From contig JAKLFY010000013.1 in NCBI GenBank assembly GCA_022710935.1, forward strand, positions 41,856-105,855: DNA of 64,000 bases, given 5' to 3'. Made by a program: the position numbers and the translations under genes. This DNA comes from Verrucomicrobiota bacterium. GTDB lineage: Bacteria; Verrucomicrobiota; Verrucomicrobiia; Limisphaerales; J093. Positions 7,194 to 16,706 of this stretch are shown piece after piece; the stretch's first letter is position 1, and every line of letters begins with the position of its first letter. A model generated the notes under the pieces. The model was not told the DNA's origin, made no database searches, and saw only the letters and a list, made by a program, of their open reading frames with translations.

Positions 7194-9251
7194 ATGAGAA
7201 TCAAATTGGGTTGGTTGCTCGCGGTGAGCGCGGCGGGGACGCTCGCCCTCACCGCTCAGGTGCGTGCCGTCACGCCGGAAGAGATCGCCCACTCGATCGA
7301 GAGCGGAATCACATGGCTGGTGGCGCAACAGAATGCTGACGGCTCATGGAGCGCGTCTGGGGGATCAGAGCCGGTCGCCGGAACGGCCCTGGCCGTGGTA
7401 AAACTCGAGGAACGCGCTTTCGAACTGGGGTATTCTTCACCCTTCGATGACTCATACCCCTACAAGGACAACATCACCAGAGGTTTGAATTACCTCTTCA
7501 GCCAGACGGCCTCATACGGTGCGGGTGCCGGGGTTTGCTTCACCCTTGGCAACCACGAAACCTACCGCACGGGCCTGGCAATGATGGCCGTGGCTGGCAG
7601 CAGAGCGCCTGCGCGGGTCGTCAACGTGCCGGGAAGTCTGGTCCATGGCTGGACTTACCAGCAGGTGCTGCAGGCCTGCGTCGACTATTTCGTGTTCGCG
7701 CAGAATCCGGACGGTGGCTGGCGGTATTTCTGGTTGAATCAGCCGAGCGACAACTCCAACTCGGGTTACGCGGTTCTGGGGTTGCGGTACGCTGAAGCGC
7801 CGGCCTATGGCTTTGGCTGTGTCATCCCGCCGGCTACCAAGGCCAGGTTGAGCGCCTGGCTCAACGCCATTCAAGACCCCAGCGGCGGTTCCGAGTACGT
7901 TGTCGGCGGAGGATGGGTGAACCTGCTCAAGACGGGGAACCTCTTATTCGAGCAGTCTTTTGTGGGCGATACCATCGCCTCACCCAGGGTCCAGAACGCG
8001 ATCAATTACATCCAGAACACTTGGAACAACGGGTCGGCCGACCCGGGGTGGCGACCTCATCACTACCAATCCATGTATTGTCTCATGAAGGGTCTTGTGA
8101 GCTTTGGGATTGATACGCTCACGGTCGGGGGCAGTCCGGTGGATTGGTATGGGGAATTCGCGACGGCCATTGTGCTCAGTCAAAAGGCCGATGGGTCCTG
8201 GCCCCCGGACAATTGGGGTGACCCCCCTTTGACAACCGCTTGGGCGCTGCTCGTGCTCGAAAAAGTCGCCCCGCCTCCGCCCATCGAGGTGACGCTGACG
8301 GTGCCGGCCTGCGCGTGCGACCTGACGGGGTACGACGTCACGGCCACTTACACCGTCGAACGCTTCAGGGTGGACGGCACACTCGCGTTGTATGAAGACG
8401 ACGCATTGGTCGACACGGTCCTGTTCGAGGATTTCACCGGAACGGCTGACCACGTGCTTCCCGTCGCCCACGACACCCCCGGCCTGCACATCTGGCGCGC
8501 CGTGCTCGATGTGACTCCCGTAGGCGGCGGGACGCCGGCGCACGATGAGGACCAGGCAAAGCTGACTGTGTGTGAGACGCCGCAGGTGGGCGACATCCCC
8601 GACCAGATCGCGCCCTTCGCCGCCTTCGATCTGGATGATTACCTGACCTACGGCGGTTCGCTGCCGGTGACCTGGACCGTCAGTGGCGTGCCGGTCGGTT
8701 GGACGGTCGCCATTGACCCGGGCAACACTGCTTCCGTGGCGGCGCCAGAAGGGGCGACCGAACCGGCCACGGTCACCTTCACCGCGAGTGTCACCTGCTG
8801 CGACGAGGTGGTCTGCGCGGGCAGTGATCCGGCTGTGTTCACGCCGAACCAACCGCCCGATTGCTCGGAGGCCTATCCCAGCATGGAACGGCTCTGGCCG
8901 CCGAACCACCAGTTCGAAGCCATCCAGGTCCTCGGCGTCACCGACCCGGACGGCGATTCGATCGCGATCACCATCGACGCCATCTGGCAGGATGAGCCGG
9001 TGAACACTTACGGCGACGGCAGTTTCGCCCCGGACGGCTTCGGCGTGGGCACCAGCATCGCCGAAGTCCGGGCCGAGCGGTCCGGAACCAAGAAAGTCCC
9101 GGGGAACGGAAGGGTGTACCACATCGTCTTCACGGCCGATGATGGCCGCGGGATGACCTGCTCGGGCGAGGTGCTCGTGGGGGTGCCGCATGACATCAAG
9201 GATCCGGTGATCGATGACGGGCCGAACTACGATTCGACGGTTGGGCCATAA
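7194..9251 (+). CDS. Secreted alpha/alpha-toroid protein with Ig-like C-terminal domains
   Basis: A 685-residue exported protein (signal peptide about residues 1-25, cleavage near VRA-VT). Residues 28-365 carry repeated helical units with QQNADGSW, QNPDGGWRYFW, and QKADGSWPPDNWGDPPLTTAWALLVL. These are QW-type motifs of the terpene-cyclase/prenyltransferase alpha-toroid fold. The acidic DxDD-type catalytic motif of squalene-hopene cyclases was not seen, so it is probably a secreted toroid of non-cyclase function. From residue 370 on there are beta-rich, cysteine-containing Ig/cadherin-like domains (paired CDL and CCDE segments, DPDGDSIAI). Start ATG 7194 has GGAG nearby. A hairpin at 9281-9308 follows. 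Its role may be surface or matrix-associated. Confidence 0.65.
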   Translation: MRIKLGWLLAVSAAGTLALTAQVRAVTPEEIAHSIESGITWLVAQQNADGSWSASGGSEPVAGTALAVVKLEERAFELGYSSPFDDSYPYKDNITRGLNYLFSQTASYGAGAGVCFTLGNHETYRTGLAMMAVAGSRAPARVVNVPGSLVHGWTYQQVLQACVDYFVFAQNPDGGWRYFWLNQPSDNSNSGYAVLGLRYAEAPAYGFGCVIPPATKARLSAWLNAIQDPSGGSEYVVGGGWVNLLKTGNLLFEQSFVGDTIASPRVQNAINYIQNTWNNGSADPGWRPHHYQSMYCLMKGLVSFGIDTLTVGGSPVDWYGEFATAIVLSQKADGSWPPDNWGDPPLTTAWALLVLEKVAPPPPIEVTLTVPACACDLTGYDVTATYTVERFRVDGTLALYEDDALVDTVLFEDFTGTADHVLPVAHDTPGLHIWRAVLDVTPVGGGTPAHDEDQAKLTVCETPQVGDIPDQIAPFAAFDLDDYLTYGGSLPVTWTVSGVPVGWTVAIDPGNTASVAAPEGATEPATVTFTASVTCCDEVVCAGSDPAVFTPNQPPDCSEAYPSMERLWPPNHQFEAIQVLGVTDPDGDSIAITIDAIWQDEPVNTYGDGSFAPDGFGVGTSIAEVRAERSGTKKVPGNGRVYHIVFTADDGRGMTCSGEVLVGVPHDIKDPVIDDGPNYDSTVGP

Positions 9252-9280
9252 GGGGAGGCGATAACATCGCCGGCGCAGCG

Positions 9281-9308
9281 AGAGGGCAACGTTACGATGT
9301 TGCCCTCT
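9281..9308 (+). terminator. Stem-loop after the toroid gene, possible terminator
   Basis: Perfect 10-bp stem AGAGGGCAAC (9281-9290) with GTTGCCCTCT (9299-9308) and an 8-nt loop, 30 bp past the stop codon. The following bases (TACTCTCT) are only partly T-rich, so strength is uncertain. Confidence 0.5.
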
Positions 9309-9475
9309 TACTCTCTGCAGGAGACAATTCTCTCTTGACAAAAACCGGGTGTGGGAATGGAGTCCGGTCCCGATGCAAGCAATGGCGGCTGTTCAAGATG
9401 GCTCACACCTGCGCTGTCGGCCGCCTTTGAAGAAATCCTTCCATTCGCTCCAATAACCATCAACCAAAGCAGCCT

Positions 9476-10129
9476 ATGCAGACACAGAATCAAAAACCGC
9501 TAAGAATCGCCGCCGCAGTTTGTCTTGCCGCGTGCGCCACCATGCAGGGTCAGGCCCTCGGGGACCAGGGCCAAGTCTATGGACGCTTCGATGTAGGCGC
9601 CAACTTCATGAACGACCTCAAGGTCGACAACACCGGTATCGACCTCGAGTTCGACACGGGTGTGCGATTCGATTTCGCCGGCGGGTACAAGATCACGGAC
9701 GCTTTCGCCGTCGAACTCGAAGTCGGGTTTGCTTATAATAGCGTGGATTCGTTCAATTTCCATTACGGGCAGGATTACGAGGCTGACATCTCGGACTATG
9801 GCCTGGACTTCGATCTCTACCAGATCCCGATGCTGGTCAACCTTAGCTACACCATCCCGTTGAACTCGAAAATCAAACCCTTCGTTGGCGTCGGCGTGGG
9901 CGGTTTGGCCGCCATCGCAAGCGCCGAGATGTATGGATTCGAGGAGGACGAGAGCGCATTCGCTTTCGCCTACCAGGCCTTCGCGGGCGTCAACTACCAG
10001 ATCTCGAACAACGTCGATATCGGCCTGATCTACAAGTTCATGGGGTCTTCCGATCTTGACTTCGACAGCTTCGAAACAGACGGCATCGGCGCTCACATGA
10101 TCGGACTCAACCTCGAGTGGCGGTTCTGA
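9476..10129 (+). CDS. Outer-membrane beta-barrel protein (OmpA/opacity-like)
   Basis: A 217-residue protein with a signal peptide (about residues 1-30) and an alternating hydrophobic/polar pattern ending in LNLEWRF, the C-terminal phenylalanine signature of outer-membrane barrels. The opening VYGRFDVGANFMNDL, the acidic periplasmic turns and the KPFVGVGVGG strand fit an 8-stranded OMP_b-brl barrel. The protein is small and acidic. A strong intrinsic terminator follows 24 bp downstream, so it is probably a monocistronic, well-expressed gene. Length fits the family. Specific function (adhesin, porin or structural) cannot be read from sequence. Confidence 0.75.
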   Translation: MQTQNQKPLRIAAAVCLAACATMQGQALGDQGQVYGRFDVGANFMNDLKVDNTGIDLEFDTGVRFDFAGGYKITDAFAVELEVGFAYNSVDSFNFHYGQDYEADISDYGLDFDLYQIPMLVNLSYTIPLNSKIKPFVGVGVGGLAAIASAEMYGFEEDESAFAFAYQAFAGVNYQISNNVDIGLIYKFMGSSDLDFDSFETDGIGAHMIGLNLEWRF

Positions 10130-10153
10130 TCGGACTCGCCCCGCAACATCGTC

Positions 10154-10194
10154 GCCATACGCCCGGATCGTCGGGCGTATGGCTCTTTTGTTTT
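10154..10194 (+). terminator. Strong intrinsic terminator after the beta-barrel gene
   Basis: Perfect 12-bp stem (10154-10165 with 10172-10183), 6-nt loop GATCGT, then TCTTTTGTTTT. Confidence 0.9.
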
Positions 10195-10288
10195 GTGCCG
10201 CCCCGCAGGGCTGGGGGCTCTGGCCCGCTGGTCCCGCCGCCGCGGGGTTGCTCCTCAGTCGCAGAGCTCAAGGCCATGCTCCTCCGCC

Positions 10289-10321
10289 GCGCGGCTCGGC
10301 TGAGTTCGTCGAAGTCCTCGC
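10289..10321 (+). repeat. Dispersed 33-bp repeat, copy 2
   Basis: 29 of 33 positions equal to 4665-4697, same strand. It lies in the leader of the glycosidase-like gene, about 70 bp before its start. Confidence 0.5.
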
Positions 10322-10392
10322 CGGCAACCCAAATCCCCTCCAGTAAGACCGGCATCAGTTGTTCCACAGACCCTCAACAACAGGAATCCCCC

Positions 10393-12417
10393 ATGCCCAT
10401 CCTCCGCAGACTGCTCATCCCGATCGCCCTGTGCCTCCTGGCAGTCCAATCGCCCAGCGCGGCGTCCCCCGACCTCCCGGGGCGGCTCGAACGCGGGAAC
10501 AGTTTCCTTGGCATTCACTTCGATTTTCACGCCGGTCCCGATTGCACCGAAATCGGCAGGAACACGACACCCGCAATGATCGAGAACATCATCGATCAGG
10601 TCCGCCCGGATTACCTCCAGATCGACTGCAAAGGCCATCGCGGCCTCAGCAGCTATCCGACGCGGGTGGGAAATGGGGCGCCCGGGTTTGTGGGCGACCC
10701 GCTCCGCGTCTGGCGCGAAGTCACCGCGCGGCGCGGCGTTTCCCTCTATATGCACTACTCGGGCGTGTGGGACAGCGAGGCCATCCTGAAAGACCCGACA
10801 TGGGCTGTCATCAATGCCGATGGCACGACCAACGCCAATGCCACGTCCTTCTTCGGCCCGTACGCGGACGCGCTGCTCATCCCGCAACTGCGCGAACTGG
10901 CCGGTGACTACGGAGTCGATGGCGCCTGGATCGACGGCGAATGCTGGGCCTCGATGCCCGACTACAGCCCGGCGGCCCTGGCGGCGTTCCGGGAACACAC
11001 CGGCATCCAGGATGTGCCGCGCAAGCCCGGCGACCCGCATTGGTTCGAGTTCCTCGAGTTCCATCGCGACGCCTTTCGCCAGTACCTCCGTCGTTATATT
11101 GCCGAGGTGAAGCGCACCCATCCCCGCTTCCAGTTGTGCAGCAATTGGGCCTACACCGACCACATGGCCGAGGCGGTCAACGCGCCGGTCGACTTTCTGT
11201 CCGGCGACTACTCTCCCGAAGACAGCGTGAACTCGGCCCGGCTCTCGGCCCGCTACCTGGTCCGCCAGGGAAAACCGTGGGACCTCATGGCCTGGAGCTT
11301 CTCGCGCAAACCGGGCAAAGACGGCGCGTCGCAGAAATCGGCTCCGCAGCTTCAGCGCGAGGCGGCCGTGGTCGTTGCCCTGGGCGGCGGTTTCCAGGCC
11401 TACTTCAAACAGAGACGCGACGGCTCGATTTTCGACGATCAGATGCCGGTCATGGCGGAAGTGGCCGAGTTTTGCCGCGCCCGCCAGACGCTCTGCCATC
11501 GGGCCGAGCCGGTGCCTCAGATCGCGCTCCTGCTTTCGACCGGGGGCCATTACCGGAGAATCAACGGACTGTTCAACCGGGATCTGGCCCGCGTCAGCGG
11601 CACCTTGCAGGCGCTTCTCGAAGGCCAGCACTCGGTTGAAGTGGTCGGCGAACACATGCTCGCGGGCCGGATGGCGGAGTACCCCCTCATCGTGGTCCCG
11701 GAATGGGAGTACCTGGATCCACCCTTCCGCGCCGACCTCTTGGGCTATGCCAGAGCTGGCGGCAGCCTGTTGCTCATCGGCCCCCAGACCGCCGCCATGT
11801 TCCTGGCCGATCTGGGTGTGTCTCCCGAGGGCAACCCCTCCACCGAACTGTCTCATCTCAGGCATGCCGACGTTTCGGCGCCGCTCAAGGGCCCGGCTCA
11901 ACGCGTCAAGCCTGCCGAGGGAAGCCAGGTCTTGGGAGGCCTGCAACCAACGGCCAGCGTCCAAACCGACCCCGCGCCCGCCGCAACCGTCGCTCGTCTG
12001 GGCAAAGGCAGGATCGCAGCCACGTGGTTCTGCCTGGGCCAGGCCTACGCTGGCGCGCGCAACGAAGCGGTGCGCCGCTTCATGCGCGACCTGGCGCGTG
12101 AGCTCTTCCCGGAACCGATGGTCGAGGTGAGGGGCTCGACCGATGTCGACGTCTGCGTCGCCCGCAAAGATGGCAGGCTGTTGGTGAACCTTGTCAACTC
12201 CTCCGGACCGCATCAAAGCGAGCCGATCGTCGATTCCATCGCGCCCGTTGGCCCGCTCGAAGTCGTCATCCGCATGGCCACGCAGCCCGCCCGGGTCAGT
12301 CTCGAACCGGGCAACCGCCCGCTGCCATTCGAGCACCGCGACGGTCAGATCCGCCTCACGGTTCCGAAAGTGGACATCCATGACGTGATTCTGGTCGAAC
12401 CCCCGCCTCAGCGGTAA
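10393..12417 (+). CDS. Secreted glycosidase-like (beta/alpha)8-barrel protein with beta-galactosidase-type C-terminal domain
   Basis: A 674-residue protein starting at ATG 10393 with a signal peptide (LLIPIALCLLAVQSPSAAS). Residues 35-370 have the look of a hypothetical glycoside hydrolase TIM barrel related to GH29/GH42-like families: FLGIHFDFHAG, YLQIDCKGH, GVSLYMHYSG, and GVDGAWIDGECW, where the Asp/Glu pair is a candidate catalytic site. After about residue 410 it resembles the beta-galactosidase trimerisation (class I GATase-like) domain with LIVVPEWEYLDPPFRADLLGYARAGGSLLLIGP, then a beta-sandwich end. Activity (alpha-L-fucosidase or galactosidase type) is inferred only. The open frame extends upstream past the porin terminator, so the shorter start is used. 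Confidence 0.65.
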   Translation: MPILRRLLIPIALCLLAVQSPSAASPDLPGRLERGNSFLGIHFDFHAGPDCTEIGRNTTPAMIENIIDQVRPDYLQIDCKGHRGLSSYPTRVGNGAPGFVGDPLRVWREVTARRGVSLYMHYSGVWDSEAILKDPTWAVINADGTTNANATSFFGPYADALLIPQLRELAGDYGVDGAWIDGECWASMPDYSPAALAAFREHTGIQDVPRKPGDPHWFEFLEFHRDAFRQYLRRYIAEVKRTHPRFQLCSNWAYTDHMAEAVNAPVDFLSGDYSPEDSVNSARLSARYLVRQGKPWDLMAWSFSRKPGKDGASQKSAPQLQREAAVVVALGGGFQAYFKQRRDGSIFDDQMPVMAEVAEFCRARQTLCHRAEPVPQIALLLSTGGHYRRINGLFNRDLARVSGTLQALLEGQHSVEVVGEHMLAGRMAEYPLIVVPEWEYLDPPFRADLLGYARAGGSLLLIGPQTAAMFLADLGVSPEGNPSTELSHLRHADVSAPLKGPAQRVKPAEGSQVLGGLQPTASVQTDPAPAATVARLGKGRIAATWFCLGQAYAGARNEAVRRFMRDLARELFPEPMVEVRGSTDVDVCVARKDGRLLVNLVNSSGPHQSEPIVDSIAPVGPLEVVIRMATQPARVSLEPGNRPLPFEHRDGQIRLTVPKVDIHDVILVEPPPQR

Positions 12418-12521
12418 TGCCTTCTCTTTTGTCATGCGTGTCGAACAAGAAATGGGGAGTTGGCGACAATGCGGGATTTGCAGGTGAATGTCGTGGGGTG
12501 AGAGCGGTCCACACAACCTGA

Positions 12522-13283
12522 ATGCTCTGGCTTTGCGGATTCGCGTTCCTGGCCGGGTTCGTCGACTCGGTGGTCGGCGGCGGCGGCCTGATTCAGATAC
12601 CGGCTCTGCTGCTGTTTCTGCCTCCGGAGCAGGCGGCGGTGGTTCCCGCTGTCTTGGGCACAAACAAGCTCTCGTCGATCTGCGGCACCGGGATGGCACT
12701 CGCCCAGTATGCGAAGCGGATCGCGATTCCGTGGCGATCGATGCTTCCCGCGGCGGTCGTCGCCTTGGTTCTCTCGTTGGCAGGGGCGCGCACGGTATCG
12801 ATTCTGAGCGCGACGGTTCTCAAGCCGCTGGTTCTGGTGCTGCTGATTGCGGTCGCGGTTTGTACATTCGCTCGAAAAGACCTGGGGCGGCTCCATGCCC
12901 CTCGTTTTGCGGCCCGGCATGAAGTCTGGATCGGCCTCCTGATTGGGGCCGTGATCGGTTTCTATGATGGCTTCTTCGGGCCTGGCACAGGCAGTTTTCT
13001 GATCTTCCTCTTCGTCGGCTTGCTTGGATTTGATTTTCTGACGGCCTCGGCGAGCGCGAAGGTGATCAACCTGGCCACGAATCTTTCTGCCGTGGTTTAC
13101 TTTGCGGCCACCGATCGCATTCTCTACGGGTACGCCGTGCCGATGGGGGTCTGTAATCTTCTCGGTTCCATTCTGGGCGCGCGGATGGCGATGTGGAGGG
13201 GCAACCGGTTTGTGCGCTGGTTTTTCCTGGTCGTGGTTGGCGCTCTGATCCTCCGCTACGGGTGGGAGGTGGTCGCGCCCTAG
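12522..13283 (+). CDS. TSUP (TauE/SafE) family membrane permease
   Basis: A 253-residue integral membrane protein of the TauE/SafE family. The first helix carries GFVDSVVGGGGLIQIPALL and the repeat half carries GFYDGFFGPGTGSFLIF, the two inverted signature motifs of the family. About eight hydrophobic segments are visible and length is typical (about 250). Relatives export sulfite, sulfoacetate or other organosulfur anions, or have unknown substrates; the inner-membrane YfcA type is the closest by overall look. It stands alone, 104 bp after the glycosidase-like gene. Confidence 0.85.
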   Translation: MLWLCGFAFLAGFVDSVVGGGGLIQIPALLLFLPPEQAAVVPAVLGTNKLSSICGTGMALAQYAKRIAIPWRSMLPAAVVALVLSLAGARTVSILSATVLKPLVLVLLIAVAVCTFARKDLGRLHAPRFAARHEVWIGLLIGAVIGFYDGFFGPGTGSFLIFLFVGLLGFDFLTASASAKVINLATNLSAVVYFAATDRILYGYAVPMGVCNLLGSILGARMAMWRGNRFVRWFFLVVVGALILRYGWEVVAP

Positions 13284-13347
13284 CACGCATGTTCCTGACC
13301 CGACCGGTGGCCTCCCACGCCCCCCGTTTCGGGAGGCTACGTGACCG

Positions 13348-13689
13348 TTACCGGTGCCAGCGTCCCGGCCACCCGGGGTGCGGACGATGGTGATGGTGGT
13401 GACGCGGCCAGGGCGCGACAAGCATCGGGCGACACACGGGAACCGGTCGATACACAACCACGGGCGGCGGCGGGCATAGCGGCACCGGCGCGAACACAGG
13501 GGCCGGGACGACCATCGGCGCCGGCATAGGAGGCGCCACCACGACCGGAGGCACATACACGGGGGCGGGGTATTGCACCGACACACCCACCGGAACGGGA
13601 AGGTGCACCGACACACCGAAGGAGACGCCTGCCATGGACGTCACACATGCGATCCCAGACATCAGACCAATGATCCAAACCCTTTTCAT
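13348..13689 (-). CDS. Small secreted Pro/Val-rich protein with His-rich tail
   Basis: A 113-residue protein: signal peptide (MKRVWIIGLMSGIACVTS), then a low-complexity region of repeated PVxVPP/APVxAPV units and a C-terminal HHHHH-R-PH segment. GAGAAAGGA sits about 7 nt before the ATG at 13689 and fixes the start. Such exported PV-rich proteins are frequent in the phylum and poorly understood; the His cluster could bind metal. The opposite strand is also open because of the base composition, but lacks a start with ribosome-binding site. Confidence 0.6.
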   Translation of the reverse strand: MKRVWIIGLMSGIACVTSMAGVSFGVSVHLPVPVGVSVQYPAPVYVPPVVVAPPMPAPMVVPAPVFAPVPLCPPPPVVVYRPVPVCRPMLVAPWPRHHHHHRPHPGWPGRWHR

Positions 13690-13798
13690 GCATTTTCCTT
13701 TCTCAGAAGCTCCACCATGGAACTTCGCGAGGTTCGACGCGAACTCCCTTGGCGCCATCCATTGAAAAAGACAATGGAGCGTTCGATCGGGTGCGGGG

Positions 13799-13872
13799 CT
13801 AACCCGCATGTTTCACACCCCGTCGGTGCACATGGCGGTCAGACTTCGCGAGAGAACTGCTAGGCGGGTTAG
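13799..13872 (-). repeat. 74-bp MITE-like element, copy A
   Basis: Ends are perfect 9-bp inverted repeats CTAACCCGC/GCGGGTTAG. The reverse complement equals 50650-50723 at 73 of 74 positions. Internal core contains TTCTCTCGCGAAG. No target duplication is obvious. Confidence 0.75.
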
Positions 13873-13875
13873 AAA

Positions 13876-13987
13876 GCAAAACCGCGCCCGAGGGCAGGGC
13901 GGGAACTACGCAACAGAGCGTCGCCGCACCGGCGAGGTTTCGGAAATCCCTCGAACCTCATTTTCCCCTGTGCGGGCGCGGTTTTGC
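13876..13987. repeat. Inverted-repeat element with 15-bp perfect arms
   Basis: GCAAAACCGCGCCCG (13876-13890) pairs perfectly with 13973-13987; 82 bp lie between. Too long a loop for a simple terminator, more like a small non-coding mobile or structured element. Confidence 0.6.
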
Positions 13988-13991
13988 CACC

Positions 13992-14037
13992 TAGCCCGGT
14001 TACGGTTCCTCGCGAAGCCTATGAAATAGCCGGGCTA
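13992..14037 (-). repeat. 46-bp TAGCCCG-ended element at the ceramidase stop codon
   Basis: Inverted ends TAGCCCGG (13992-13999) and CCGGGCTA (14030-14037), with a CTCGCGAAG core shared with the 74-bp element. On the minus strand the first three bases, TAG at 14037-14035, are the stop codon of the ceramidase-like gene. Confidence 0.55.
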
Positions 14038-15429
14038 AGGGGTCCGCAGGTCAGTCACCATGGCGGTGACGCGCGCGACCAGATTGTCTTCGACGCTCGT
14101 TTGGAACGGGCCGTAGAAGCCGTAGTAGATCATCGAGGAGTCGCTCTCGTATCCGCCCTCCTTGATGAGACGGGCGGTGGGGATGTAGCACGGCACCTCG
14201 TAGGCATAGCCGACCGGCCACGGATTGTCGTTGGCCAGGAGGCGCTTGAACCGGCGCGCATAATCCACCACGACTTCGCCACCCATCACGACGAATGTGA
14301 GGTCATCGCCGAACCGGAGGATCGACACCGGCAGCGGCACGGCGCGCGGCAGCGGCTCGCCTGCGTCGAGCCGCTTCAAGTACGCCTGCGCGCGCTGTCG
14401 GATATGCACATCCGCGCTCCGGGCGTCCGCCTCGAGTCTGTCCCTTCCGGGTGGATCAACCAGGGGCAGTTCCACCTCCGCGTAGGCTGTCTTCATCGTC
14501 CCCCGCACAGGGCGCATCGGGCCATTGAGCACGGTCAGGATCGCTCCTGCCAGCTCGACGCCATGGCGCTTGGCATGGACCAAACGACCGCGCGGCGACG
14601 GGTCTGAATCGGCCCCCATCCCCGTCAGGTAGATTGCCATTGTTCCCGGATGCAGCTCTTCGAGATGCTGGCGAGCGTAGCCCATGTATTCCCCCGACAC
14701 CACGTACCAGTCGTCGTCCCCGCGAACGCTCGTGCCGTGGCAGGCGTAGCCAAACACAATCGCCCGTGTCGCGCCATCGGCCCCCTTGACGCGGAGCACC
14801 GGAACATCCCAGTCCACCGGCCCGTCGGGATTGTCGCCGAACACCACGTGATCGCCCTTGTACACCCGCCGATTCATGGCGAACGTGGCGCGGCCCGATC
14901 CGTATTCGAGCGCCGCCGGCTGGAGATCGGCGAGGGCGGCGCCGACCACCTCGATCAGCGAGTCGCGCAGACGGGCGCTGTACTGCTGGATGCGCTGGCG
15001 TTCATCGGCCGAGGGCTGCGCCATATCGATGAGCGTTGCCTCGATCACGGGTGCAGAGTGCGTATGGCTCGAAACGACGGCGACCGCGCCGGGCGGGACT
15101 TCATGCCGGTGCGCCAACTCCTGCAGCACCGGCTCCATGAAAGCCCGGCTGACCTCGCAATTGTCGAGCGCGACGAATACAAAGCGGTCGCCCGCCGGAT
15201 TCCGCAACGCCATCGCCTGGACCACCAGCGGATGATCCACCGTGTCGGCCGGCCGGTTCCGCCCGGCATAGCCCGCAAGACGAATGGGCACCTCGGGCGT
15301 GATCTCGCGCACCGCCAAGCCGACCTCGAGGCCCGGCGGTTCCGCGCCCAGACCCGACGTCATCGCCAGAACCAACCCGCAGGCGAGCCACCGGCGGACG
15401 CGCCCCTTCAAGACATGGTGCATCATCAT
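14035..15429 (-). CDS. Neutral/alkaline ceramidase-like secreted protein
   Basis: A 464-residue exported protein (signal peptide around RRWLACGLVLAMTSGLGAE) of the neutral/alkaline non-lysosomal ceramidase-like family. Visible: opening GLAVREITPEVPIRLAGYAGR, SSHTHSAP (zinc ligand region, His-x-His), YACHGTSV and YLTGMGADSDPSP. Only the N-terminal catalytic part is evident; the immunoglobulin-like C-terminal domain of true ceramidases is short or missing. Many such truncated relatives in the phylum have unknown substrates. Start at the first of three consecutive ATGs (15429); the ribosome binding site is weak. The stop codon is formed by an inverted-repeat element. Confidence 0.7.
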   Translation of the reverse strand: MMMHHVLKGRVRRWLACGLVLAMTSGLGAEPPGLEVGLAVREITPEVPIRLAGYAGRNRPADTVDHPLVVQAMALRNPAGDRFVFVALDNCEVSRAFMEPVLQELAHRHEVPPGAVAVVSSHTHSAPVIEATLIDMAQPSADERQRIQQYSARLRDSLIEVVGAALADLQPAALEYGSGRATFAMNRRVYKGDHVVFGDNPDGPVDWDVPVLRVKGADGATRAIVFGYACHGTSVRGDDDWYVVSGEYMGYARQHLEELHPGTMAIYLTGMGADSDPSPRGRLVHAKRHGVELAGAILTVLNGPMRPVRGTMKTAYAEVELPLVDPPGRDRLEADARSADVHIRQRAQAYLKRLDAGEPLPRAVPLPVSILRFGDDLTFVVMGGEVVVDYARRFKRLLANDNPWPVGYAYEVPCYIPTARLIKEGGYESDSSMIYYGFYGPFQTSVEDNLVARVTAMVTDLRTP

Positions 15430-15512
15430 AAGCCCTGGACCTTTCGCTCTTTGTGTGCCACGCAGACAACCATGCCCCTGCGCGCCGGGCAAACTCTTTC
15501 CGAGACACCTGA

Positions 15513-15576
15513 CCCGGAAATCTCACCAGTGGGGCGGTCGCGGCATTCCTGACGGTCCGTGGGTGAGATTTCCGGG
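15513..15576. repeat. 15-bp perfect inverted repeat between divergent genes
   Basis: CCCGGAAATCTCACC (15513-15527) pairs with 15562-15576 across 34 nt. It lies between the ceramidase-like gene and the pseudopilin promoter; it could be an operator, a hairpin in either leader, or a repeat remnant. Confidence 0.5.
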
Positions 15577-15598
15577 GCGCCGGTGGGCGAAAAACTGC

Positions 15599-15626
15599 GT
15601 GACGGGGGGGCTTTGGCCGTTATATT
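15599..15626 (+). promoter_or_regulatory. Putative promoter of the pseudopilin gene
   Basis: GTGACG (15599-15604), 16-bp spacer, TATATT (15621-15626); the ATG is 19 nt after the -10 box, so the leader would be very short. Confidence 0.4.
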
Positions 15627-15644
15627 AGGGGCAATCAGCACCTT

Positions 15645-16394
<750 letters not shown>

Positions 16395-16620
16395 CCGAGG
16401 CAGGCATCGCCCCGACCGCACGCCCCACACACAAGAGAGTCGTCCCATGAACCTTGATTCTCGGAGGGCCAAGGTCTGCGAGGCCTTGATTGATGACGAT
16501 GATTGTCTCGAAACAGGCGCTGCCCCGCGACCGCGCAAACGCTTCAACCTGAGGCCCGCTGAGGTGCGCACATCTGACAGAGTTGCTCGGGCGCGAGCGT
16601 TCTCGACAACGCGAAGCGTC

Positions 16621-16706
16621 TGGAGTGCGGTGCTTCAGCACCGCTTTGCGTGGGACGTGACCGCCCCTCATCGTGGAAAAGCGGCGGCAAACCGCCGCAC
16701 TCCAAA
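16621..16706. repeat. REP-like inverted doublet (GGAGTGCGG family)
   Basis: Plus-oriented unit at 16621-16648 and minus-oriented unit at 16677-16706, about 28 bp apart. Each has the GGAGTGCGG head and a GC-rich palindromic stem, like the single copy at 1781-1809. The second unit lies inside the predicted lipoprotein signal-peptide region. Confidence 0.65.

Larger units (their letters stand above)
13690..14034. other. Intergenic repeat cluster, no gene
   Basis: This 345-bp gap separates two minus-strand genes. It holds three short inverted-repeat elements in a row (13799-13872, 13876-13987, 13992-14037). Only the last abuts a gene, the ceramidase-like stop codon. No plausible coding region was seen. 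Confidence 0.6.

Noticed and set aside
9335..9363. TTGACA as -35 of the beta-barrel gene
   Set aside because: Nothing like a -10 box lies 16-18 bp downstream (TGGAGT at best).
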